DNA from: a virus
Virus record (IMG/VR): IMGVR_UViG_3300017752_004703
Coordinates: 1-60,927 of that record
DNA length: 60,927 bases
Strand: one strand, 5' to 3'
The position numbers were made by a program, and so were the translations under genes. Positions 51,998 to 58,936 of the stretch are shown piece after piece. Position 1 is the first letter of the stretch. Each line of letters starts with the position of its first letter. The notes beneath the pieces were generated by a model. That model did not search any database, had not been told where the DNA came from, and saw only the letters and a program-made list of their open reading frames with translations.

Positions 51998-52804
51998 ATG
52001 AGTCACACCTCAAATAATCCTCCAGTAAAATACGCAGCCTCAGATCTTCCTAATGATCTGGCAGAAGGAACTGTTGCTTATGATACAACCAATCAAAAGA
52101 TGGTTGCTTTTAAGCAGGGTGCTTGGGGAGATTTGGGTGGCGCTGGTGGGATAGGAAGTACAACATATGTTAGAGGTAATGCGGCTGGGGTGATTGACCA
52201 AATCCAAGGTGATATACCAGCAGAATGGAAACGTAACGACAGTTCTTTGCGTGGTTTGGTTATTGGTACTAGCTGTAAAGCAATTGGCAAAAGAGCTTTT
52301 CAGGCTGTTGGTAATTTGACAGGGCGAATTGTAATTCCAGGTAGCGTTAAAACTATTGAGTTTAACGCTTTTAGTGCTGCTGGCATTGATGGACTTCATC
52401 TAGAGCCTGGATTGGAATATATAGGTTCAAATTGTTTTTACTCCAACGGCAATTTAATTAATAATTTAATACTTCCAGATGGATTAAAAGAGATTGCTTC
52501 GATGGCTTTTGCCGCCACTAGTTTTTCGTATCTTAAAATACCACCAAGTGTCAATAAACTGAATTTTTCTGAGCCTGGCTGGTCTGGCGGTGGTTATCAA
52601 GGTTCTTTTGCGTCGATTTATCTTTTAACTAGGGTTGATTGCTATGTCACTAAAAACATCATTGATATGAATGAAGGTAGCTGTTTTGGTGGTTGTGAAA
52701 ACCTCACTGAAATACATGTTCGCTCTACCGACAGCACATGGACAGCTGGTTCTGGTCAAACCGTCGGAGGAAAGACGGGCATCACCGTAATTAAAGATTT
52801 ATAA
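51998..52804 (+). CDS. LRR fibre protein, copy 2
   Basis: The 268-residue product has the same N-terminal cassette (SDLPNDLAEGTVAYDTTNQK) and C-terminal cap (DSTWTAGSGQTVGGKTG, ITVIKDL) as copies 1 and 3, but a longer and more divergent LRR centre (CKAIGKRAFQAVGNLTGRIV, LKEIASMAFAATSFSYLKI). The start follows the DUF4376 stop by one base. Confidence 0.75.
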   Translation: MSHTSNNPPVKYAASDLPNDLAEGTVAYDTTNQKMVAFKQGAWGDLGGAGGIGSTTYVRGNAAGVIDQIQGDIPAEWKRNDSSLRGLVIGTSCKAIGKRAFQAVGNLTGRIVIPGSVKTIEFNAFSAAGIDGLHLEPGLEYIGSNCFYSNGNLINNLILPDGLKEIASMAFAATSFSYLKIPPSVNKLNFSEPGWSGGGYQGSFASIYLLTRVDCYVTKNIIDMNEGSCFGGCENLTEIHVRSTDSTWTAGSGQTVGGKTGITVIKDL

Positions 52805-52805
52805 T

Positions 52806-53435
52806 ATGTCGCACACATCTAAATTCCCACCATTAAAATACACTACCGCAACTCTTCCCACAGATTTGCCAGTGGGGACCGTTGCTCTTGACGCCACCAC
52901 AAACGAACACAAATCTTTTAACGGATCATCGTGGGATGCTATAGAAGGGGGTGGTGACATTGGAACTGCAACTATTGTTTTTGATTCTACTGGTCCAGCT
53001 TATGACCAAATCGCAGGAGATATACCAGTTTATTGGAAGAAGCTTGATTCATCCTTAAAAGGATTGGTTATTGGAACAAGTTGTAGGAGTATTGGGAGCT
53101 ATGCTTTTGATAGTTGCCAAGGCTTAACTGGTTCTTTGGCGATTCCAGACAGTGTGATAAGTATTGGGAGGGAGGCTTTTTATAGTTGCATTAACTTAAC
53201 TTCATTAACCATTGGAAATAGTGTTACGAGTATTGGGATTAGTGCTTTTTTTCTTTGCTCTGGCTTAACCAATATTGATTGTTACGTTGAGAAAAGCGTG
53301 TTCAATAATACGTCTGCTCTTAACGATAGTGGCGTCACAACTATTCACGTTCGTTCAACTGACAGCACTTGGACTGCTGGTGCTGGACAAACCATCGGAA
53401 GCAAGACAGGCATCACCGTAATTAAAGATTTATAG
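52806..53435 (+). CDS. LRR fibre protein, copy 3
   Basis: The 209-residue product shares the cassette ends with copies 1 and 2; a 50-nt stretch (53046-53095) is nearly identical to copy 1 (51002-51051, two mismatches). The central repeats are classical LRR_5: CRSIGSYAFDSCQGLTGSLA, VTSIGISAFFLCSGLTNI. The last gene of the LRR tandem; a new promoter follows 2 nt past its stop. Confidence 0.75.
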   Translation: MSHTSKFPPLKYTTATLPTDLPVGTVALDATTNEHKSFNGSSWDAIEGGGDIGTATIVFDSTGPAYDQIAGDIPVYWKKLDSSLKGLVIGTSCRSIGSYAFDSCQGLTGSLAIPDSVISIGREAFYSCINLTSLTIGNSVTSIGISAFFLCSGLTNIDCYVEKSVFNNTSALNDSGVTTIHVRSTDSTWTAGAGQTIGSKTGITVIKDL

Positions 53436-53436
53436 G

Positions 53437-53465
53437 TTGAAAAAACCCAATAGTTTCATTATAAT
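53437..53465 (+). promoter_or_regulatory. Leaderless promoter of second glycan block (TTGAAA-17-TATAAT-5-ATG)
   Basis: TTGAAA (53437-53442) starts 2 nt after the fibre stop, a 17-nt spacer leads to a perfect TATAAT (53460-53465), and the ATG is 5 nt downstream at 53471. The start of transcription is expected at the start codon. Confidence 0.65.
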
Positions 53466-53470
53466 GATTG

Positions 53471-55198
53471 ATGAATGAAGCTAAAAAACTACCAGTATTT
53501 TTTCACATTCCTAAGAATGCTGGGACTTACGTTTACAACGTTTCTTTCCGTTTAATTGGCTCGAAACTTGATGTTGGAGGCAAGTTATACAACCTTCAAG
53601 TACAAAAGGGTGACCGTATAGTATATCGTTTGATTTGCTCTGCTAAAAATGGACTAAGCGACAAATATAAACTCATGAACAATGCGGGTTGGGTCGTTGT
53701 CCAGTACGATGATTTGAATTTAGATGATCTTAATCTGTATTTTGTGGAGGTATGTTCTTCTAGTTTTGGTTGTTATAAAGAAGAAGTGTATTGTAACCTT
53801 CCAAATGATACGGAGCCTTATGAATTTCTGATACTAAGAGAGCCCTACAGTAGAATCTTATCTATCTATAGCTATTTAACATCTCCTCAATCATCGCATG
53901 AATTAACGAGCGGTTCTTTTGGAGATAAAACATTTATAGAATATCTCAACTCAGATCAACTTGAGAATTCTTGGTTGATTAAATCTTTCTTGAACATACC
54001 TCATGATACCATAATAAATGAAGATCACTATAGAGCTACCTGTGATATACTTGATGATATGTTTGTTTCTGACATAAGCGATACAGATCTTTGTCTTTCT
54101 AATGTATTTAACAAATGCTATGGTTTTAAGAATATAGATATACCAAACCAAAAGATACACCCTAATAAAACCAGCAAAAAAATAGAACAGCCGTTCAAAA
54201 CCTTGGACAAACCCACGAAGATGCACTTTAGCAATCAAACAAAATGGGACAGTCTTCTTTATGAAAAGTTTGCCAACATGAAAATCATAGATGAAAAACA
54301 AACGAAAGGTAAGGTCATAAATTGCTTTTATGAAGGTTCAAATGGCGGCTTTGGAGATTTCTTAAGGGGTTCTGTCAACTTATTTAACCACTGCATGAGT
54401 AATGGGCGTGATTTTGATATAAATATAAATAAACACCCAATTAAAAAATACTTCAAACCATCAGAAAGTATTCATAAACAATTTGATATAGATGATCTGG
54501 CTTTAAAAGCTGAAGGCATAAAGCACTTCATACACTCTTTAAAAAAACTAACGCAAAACTGTATAATCTCAACCAAACAGGAGGAAACAAAATACATTTT
54601 TTCAAATTATCACCCATGTTTGACAGACAGTAACAATATTATAAACTACCTCAACTCAATGCCGTCGATCAATAACAGGTGCTGTGCTTTTCTTCAAAAA
54701 AGATTGCAATTTACAGATCAAATTAACAGCTCTGTTGGTGATTGCTTGAAACAAGAAGGTTTAAAGCCTGTTGGGTATAACATTATCCATTTTAGATTGG
54801 GAGATCAAAACAGTTTTTCTAATCATGGTAAAAATTTAGAAGAATTACACAAAGAATGTTTTGTTAAATGCTTCCTAAAATCAAATGAGGACGACAAGCC
54901 TATAATAGTTTTATCAGACTCAAACGATCTAAAAAAATACTTAAAAGAAAACAACAAATCATTACCAATTCACATCCTTCATTTACAAAGCAACCATATG
55001 CAAAGCAAGCCTTCTGGGTTTTCTGGCGAGATAAAAACAACTGATGATGGTGTTTTTCACGCTGTTTTTGATATGAAACTAATAACATTAGCAAATTCTG
55101 TGGAGTCTTATAGTGTATATAAACACGGATCTGGCTTTATTTATTGGATTGCTAAGATATTCGGGGTCCCAGTTAAACTAAACTTAATTAATGCTTAA
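53471..55198 (+). CDS. Bifunctional sulfotransferase / fucosyltransferase-like protein
   Basis: The start is the ATG at 53471 (a TTG lies one codon upstream). Residues 1-275 form a sulfotransferase: PVFFHIPKNAGTYVYNVSF holds the 5'-phosphosulfate loop and FLILREPYSRILSIYSYL the 3'-phosphate site, closest in look to glycan 2-O-type enzymes. Residues 275-575 start KVINCFYEGSNGGFGDFLRG (NGGFGDFLRG: nucleotide-sugar glycine loop) and contain HFRLGD at 440-445, the HxRxGD-like motif of fucosyltransferases (GT11, GT23, GT65, GT68), then IIVLSDSNDLKKYL. This suggests fucosylation and sulfation of the same glycan. It follows the LRR fibres directly. Confidence 0.7.
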   Translation: MNEAKKLPVFFHIPKNAGTYVYNVSFRLIGSKLDVGGKLYNLQVQKGDRIVYRLICSAKNGLSDKYKLMNNAGWVVVQYDDLNLDDLNLYFVEVCSSSFGCYKEEVYCNLPNDTEPYEFLILREPYSRILSIYSYLTSPQSSHELTSGSFGDKTFIEYLNSDQLENSWLIKSFLNIPHDTIINEDHYRATCDILDDMFVSDISDTDLCLSNVFNKCYGFKNIDIPNQKIHPNKTSKKIEQPFKTLDKPTKMHFSNQTKWDSLLYEKFANMKIIDEKQTKGKVINCFYEGSNGGFGDFLRGSVNLFNHCMSNGRDFDININKHPIKKYFKPSESIHKQFDIDDLALKAEGIKHFIHSLKKLTQNCIISTKQEETKYIFSNYHPCLTDSNNIINYLNSMPSINNRCCAFLQKRLQFTDQINSSVGDCLKQEGLKPVGYNIIHFRLGDQNSFSNHGKNLEELHKECFVKCFLKSNEDDKPIIVLSDSNDLKKYLKENNKSLPIHILHLQSNHMQSKPSGFSGEIKTTDDGVFHAVFDMKLITLANSVESYSVYKHGSGFIYWIAKIFGVPVKLNLINA

Positions 55199-55228
55199 AG
55201 ATATCTACAGTCTAAAAAAATCCCTATC

Positions 55229-55798
55229 ATGAAAAAAGTTTTACTCTATGGAAATTGCCAATTAGCCCAATTGGGTAGGTGTTTTTTTTCACCATATTTT
55301 GAAGTCTTAAAGCCAGATAAATATGGTATTGAGGTTGCTGAAAAATGGCACAATTATGTGTTTTTCCCTAAGTTCGCGCTTAAAAACGAAGGGTTGCAAA
55401 AAGCTTTAAACGATTGCGATTATTTTTTATTTCAACACACACACAATCCCAATTTCACAAGCTCAAAAGAGTTATATGACAAGTGTGAAAAGCCTAAATT
55501 ATGTTTGCCAAATTTTAGATTAACATTGAATGATCCAGAGTTAAATGATAAAGAGATAAAAGAATCCTACAGAAGGAAGGCTATAGCTGAAGATAATTAT
55601 GGGAAAGACGCCTTAGATTTAACTGATTGGATTAAATCAAAGAATGAGAGATGGGGCGAATTCTATCAATTAACTGAAAACCTTACAGCGCATCCTTCTG
55701 GTCTTTATTACAATAAACTATCGAAGGAAATAAATAGAAAGTTAAGCTTAAATTTGGAACCTCTAAACAAAGACCAACTATATCACAGGAAAGGTTAA
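55229..55798 (+). CDS. WcbI-family polysaccharide biosynthesis protein
   Basis: The 189-residue protein begins KKVLLYGNCQLAQLGRCFF with the YGNCQ motif (residues 7-11) of the WcbI domain, and a later DYFLFQHTHNPN matches its second conserved block. WcbI is a capsule-biosynthesis protein proposed to bind acetyl-CoA/CoA and to acetylate polysaccharide. The family is normally larger (about 300 aa); the C-terminal part here is shortened. It lies between two sulfotransferases. Confidence 0.7.
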   Translation: MKKVLLYGNCQLAQLGRCFFSPYFEVLKPDKYGIEVAEKWHNYVFFPKFALKNEGLQKALNDCDYFLFQHTHNPNFTSSKELYDKCEKPKLCLPNFRLTLNDPELNDKEIKESYRRKAIAEDNYGKDALDLTDWIKSKNERWGEFYQLTENLTAHPSGLYYNKLSKEINRKLSLNLEPLNKDQLYHRKG

Positions 55799-55805
55799 TA
55801 AAAAA

Positions 55806-56462
55806 ATGCTAATTTCTCATACACATAAATTCTTAACCATAGATATACCTAAAACTGGCACGAAGACTATAAGAGAAACTCTTGTAGGCTCTTTAGATTT
55901 TGTGGGTAAAGATAAAAACCAACACATTGGCATAAAAAAATGCAAGAATTTTTTTATAGATAACGGGCTTCCATTTGAAGATTATTTCAAGTTCTCTACA
56001 GTCAGAAATCCTTGGGAAAGGTATGTTTCTTTTTGTTCTTATATCTTTGATAGAGTATTGTTTTGCGAAAATCATATGGATTCGCTGGATGAAAAATCAG
56101 AACCATATAAAAGATTAATGAGACAGTATAATTGCTACGTTAATCTTATCGATAAAGCTGGCAAGGAGAGAAAAAATTTAATAAAAAACCTCATAAAAAC
56201 TATACCAACTCAATACGATTTTCTTAAAGAATCAGATGGCTCTGTGCAAATGGATATGATAGCCACTACAGAAAACCTCAATGAAGACATAAAAATTTTT
56301 TGTGAAAAGGTCGGCATAAAAGAAGAGTTAAAAATTCCACACGCCAATAAAAGTTCTAGATCAGAACCTATTAAAAATTATTACACTCAAGAATTAATTG
56401 ACATGGTTGCTGAAAAAGAAAAATGGGTAATAGACGAGTTTGGCTACAATTTTCCAGAATGA
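55806..56462 (+). CDS. Sulfotransferase-family protein
   Basis: The 218-residue protein starts HKFLTIDIPKTGTKTIRETL with the P-loop-like IPKTGT 5'-PSB motif, and FSTVRNPWERYVSFCSYIF is the 3'-PB motif (RNPW.R..S), typical of sulfotransferase family 2 (carbohydrate type). It should transfer sulfate to a hydroxyl of a glycan. It begins 7 nt after the WcbI gene and ends the glycan block. Confidence 0.85.
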   Translation: MLISHTHKFLTIDIPKTGTKTIRETLVGSLDFVGKDKNQHIGIKKCKNFFIDNGLPFEDYFKFSTVRNPWERYVSFCSYIFDRVLFCENHMDSLDEKSEPYKRLMRQYNCYVNLIDKAGKERKNLIKNLIKTIPTQYDFLKESDGSVQMDMIATTENLNEDIKIFCEKVGIKEELKIPHANKSSRSEPIKNYYTQELIDMVAEKEKWVIDEFGYNFPE

Positions 56463-56544
56463 AAAAATTTTCAAAACGGAAATTCCTCCCTTATACACAT
56501 ATAATATTCTCATGTGAAAAATAAATGCAACTTTTTCACTTAAA

Positions 56545-56579
56545 ATGTATACTCAACATTGAGTTAAAATAGTATACAT
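56545..56579. promoter_or_regulatory. Nested inverted repeats upstream of collagen-like fibre operon (operator-like)
   Basis: The 146-nt gap before the fibre unit holds a 9-bp inverted repeat (56545-56553 with 56571-56579) that encloses a second palindrome (56551-56556 with 56559-56564, 2-nt loop). The direct repeat TTAAAAT-n-GTATAC also occurs twice. TATAAT (56500-56505) and GTGTAATAT (56594-56602) flank it. An operator or activator site controlling the fibre unit is plausible. Confidence 0.45.
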
Positions 56580-56608
56580 GTTGCTTATGTTTTGTGTAAT
56601 ATACTTAT

Positions 56609-56953
56609 ATGAGTTGTGACAGCAATAAAACCATAACAGAAATCAAAAGAGGCTCTACTTTCGAGCAGACAATTACTTGCTTAGATGAGTCAGATGTAGC
56701 CGTGAACCTTAGTGGTTGGACAGTGGAAAGTGATTTAAAGCAGTCTGCGAGTGAAGATACTTTGCTTTCATTCGCTATCGAAAGCGGTGGTTTTGCTAGT
56801 GGAATTGTTGGAATTTCTGCAACTCCAGCACAAACACTAACCCTTCCTGCTGATTACAACCTTCAATATGATATAAAATTCACTGAGCCTAGCAGCTCGG
56901 TTTATTATACTGAAACATTGTATTTAAAAACCAGCAGACACATCACAGACTAA
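56609..56953 (+). CDS. Phage structural protein (baseplate/tail-fibre attachment type)
   Basis: The 114-residue protein has the pattern KRGSTFEQTITCLDESDVAV NLSGWTV, then SDLKQSASEDTLLSFAI and LPADYNLQYDIKFT, an Ig-like domain common at the N-terminus or in adaptor proteins of phage fibres (RGDTF..tit..d.g.p.dLtGwtv). It starts a fibre unit with a GTGTAA-containing upstream region and overlaps the next gene by one base. Confidence 0.65.
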   Translation: MSCDSNKTITEIKRGSTFEQTITCLDESDVAVNLSGWTVESDLKQSASEDTLLSFAIESGGFASGIVGISATPAQTLTLPADYNLQYDIKFTEPSSSVYYTETLYLKTSRHITD

Positions 56954-58416
56954 TGGCTGATCCTATAACAGTTAAGATAACGAATTTAAACAGCCCAATA
57001 GCCACTGTAAAAGTGTCTAACAAGGTCGCTGAAAGTGCTGTAACCTCTGTTGCTGGTAGAGTCGGTGATATTTTACTAACTCAGGCTGATGTCGCTGGAC
57101 TTGAGAATGTAAATAACACTTCGGATTTAAATAAGCCTGTAAGTACAGCTACTCAAGCAGCAATAGATACTATATCTCTAACTCCTGGGCCCATTGGCGA
57201 AACAGGTCCTATCGGACCTAGTGGAATCCAGGGTCTTATTGGACCTAGCGGAAGTGCAGGTTTAACGGGTCCTAGTGGGATTCAGGGTCCTGTCGGACCT
57301 AGCGGAAGTATAGGCTTAACAGGCCCTAGTGGATTGCAGGGTCTTGTCGGACCTGTTGGTCCTAGCGGAAGTATTGGTTTAACTGGTCCATCTGGTGCAG
57401 ATGCAGTTGTAGACAATACTCCTTATGGTTTATCTTGGAGCGGGGATATTACTCAAGCCGCAACAAGAGACGCTCTTTACGATAAACTAGAAACATTTTC
57501 TTTAAGTGGTCATCAACACGTTGTTGCAGACATAACCGATCTTCTGACTGGAGAAATTTCACTAACCAATAAAACACTAGCAGATTCAAGTAATACAATA
57601 CATGCTGATCAATTGCATTTCAGGGTAAAAGCGGACGAATCCTTGCTTAAAGGACAACCAGTTAAATACGACAGCTTTAACATAGGGGAAAATGCTATCA
57701 ATGTCAGTTTATCCAACCAACTGACAGACGTTACTATAGGTTTAGCAGAAGAGAATATATCTCAAGGATCTTTTGGTAATATAATTACAGCTGGTGTTTT
57801 AGATCATACAGATACGCAGGATTTTAACGAAGGGGAGATACTCTATGTTGATGGTCTTGGTCAGCTTACAGGAGTCGAGCCTACAAGCGGTTACTCTCAA
57901 CCAATAGCTATATGCTTGAAAAGCCAACAAAATAATGGGTCTTTACAAGTCCTAGCGTCTTACCCTAAACAGCCATCTACAGATGTAAGAAACGATTCTA
58001 ACGTTTCTGGGGTAAATGTAACAGAGGCTCTTGATAATTTAAACACATCAATACAAAGCATTAAAGATAGTATTGGATTTGCTTGTAGTGATGAAACATC
58101 TCCATTATCTGTCGGGCAAGCTATAGCTACAGACATGCCTTATGACATGCTTGTAAGCAGAGTCTATACAAGTTTAACTGCTACTGGATCTTTAAGTGCT
58201 ACCACGATAGATATTAAACAAGAAGGCTCTTCCATATTGGATTCAACGCTATCTATAAGTGCTGGAGCTAACAACGCAGAAACCAATGTATTTAGTGGTT
58301 CGGCTTCTACATTCTCTCTATCTAAAGGAGATCTACTTACTGTAGATATAACAGCTATAGATACAGCAGGAACAGATGCGGGATTAAAAGTTTACCTAGA
58401 AGGGGAAATTAATTAA
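56953..58416 (+). CDS. Collagen-like tail fibre
   Basis: The 487-residue protein has an N-terminal globular domain (residues 1-75), then a collagen-like Gly-X-Y block at about 77-150 built mainly of GPSG, GPVG and GLTGPSG triplets, then a long C-terminal beta region. The G-X-Y stretch should form a trimeric rod; such repeats are frequent in phage fibres. DNA for the repeats is internally repetitive (57184-57400), which may allow length variation. The C-terminal 130 residues (SVGQAIATDMPYDMLVSRVY) resemble a small head domain. Confidence 0.85.
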   Translation: MADPITVKITNLNSPIATVKVSNKVAESAVTSVAGRVGDILLTQADVAGLENVNNTSDLNKPVSTATQAAIDTISLTPGPIGETGPIGPSGIQGLIGPSGSAGLTGPSGIQGPVGPSGSIGLTGPSGLQGLVGPVGPSGSIGLTGPSGADAVVDNTPYGLSWSGDITQAATRDALYDKLETFSLSGHQHVVADITDLLTGEISLTNKTLADSSNTIHADQLHFRVKADESLLKGQPVKYDSFNIGENAINVSLSNQLTDVTIGLAEENISQGSFGNIITAGVLDHTDTQDFNEGEILYVDGLGQLTGVEPTSGYSQPIAICLKSQQNNGSLQVLASYPKQPSTDVRNDSNVSGVNVTEALDNLNTSIQSIKDSIGFACSDETSPLSVGQAIATDMPYDMLVSRVYTSLTATGSLSATTIDIKQEGSSILDSTLSISAGANNAETNVFSGSASTFSLSKGDLLTVDITAIDTAGTDAGLKVYLEGEIN

Positions 58417-58417
58417 A

Positions 58418-58936
58418 ATGAATTTATATACAATATATGACTCCAATAATCAACAAGCTATATCCAAGGATCGACCTTGGCCTACTGCTGACGGAGTTAC
58501 TATACCAGATATGGAAGAGGGTATCTATATACTACTTCAGGTCACAGAAGCTAAACCTTTGCATGATCCTGCTACGCAAAAACTTAAAAGACTCCCTGTT
58601 AGTTATGATATAGCAAACAAAACAGCGACAATAAAAAGCTGGGAGGTTGTTGAATTAACGCAAGAAGAGATTGACGCTAGGCTTCCTGCTCATGTTGACA
58701 TTGGAGGTATTAAGTATGATGTTTCAGAGCAAGCTCAGAATGCCTTTACTCGCATGACTAGTCTGATAGATCATGCAGGGATGGATTTAACGGACGAGGT
58801 TTCTGTTAAAGATATATTTGGTGTTAGTCATGCAATCACCGTCGAGGCGTATAATTCAGACATGATTCAATATGGTCTTTATTGCTATTCCTTGTTTTTT
58901 GTAGAGCCAGAGCCAGTTGATCCAGACATGATTTAA
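58418..58936 (+). CDS. Fibre-associated hypothetical protein
   Basis: The 172-residue product begins one nt after the collagen fibre. It contains VVELTQEEIDARLPAHVDIG, then YDVSEQAQNAFTRMTSLIDH and a C-terminal MIQYGLYCYSLFFVEPEP, a pattern seen in small proteins near phage fibre genes. It could be a chaperone or connector. The first base of the next gene's ATG overlaps the stop. Confidence 0.5.
   Translation: MNLYTIYDSNNQQAISKDRPWPTADGVTIPDMEEGIYILLQVTEAKPLHDPATQKLKRLPVSYDIANKTATIKSWEVVELTQEEIDARLPAHVDIGGIKYDVSEQAQNAFTRMTSLIDHAGMDLTDEVSVKDIFGVSHAITVEAYNSDMIQYGLYCYSLFFVEPEPVDPDMI

Noticed and set aside
50762-53435. Possible diversity-generating retroelement at the fibre cluster
   Set aside because: No reverse transcriptase, template repeat with adenine-specific mismatches, or initiation element was seen. 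The pattern fits duplication and homologous recombination better.
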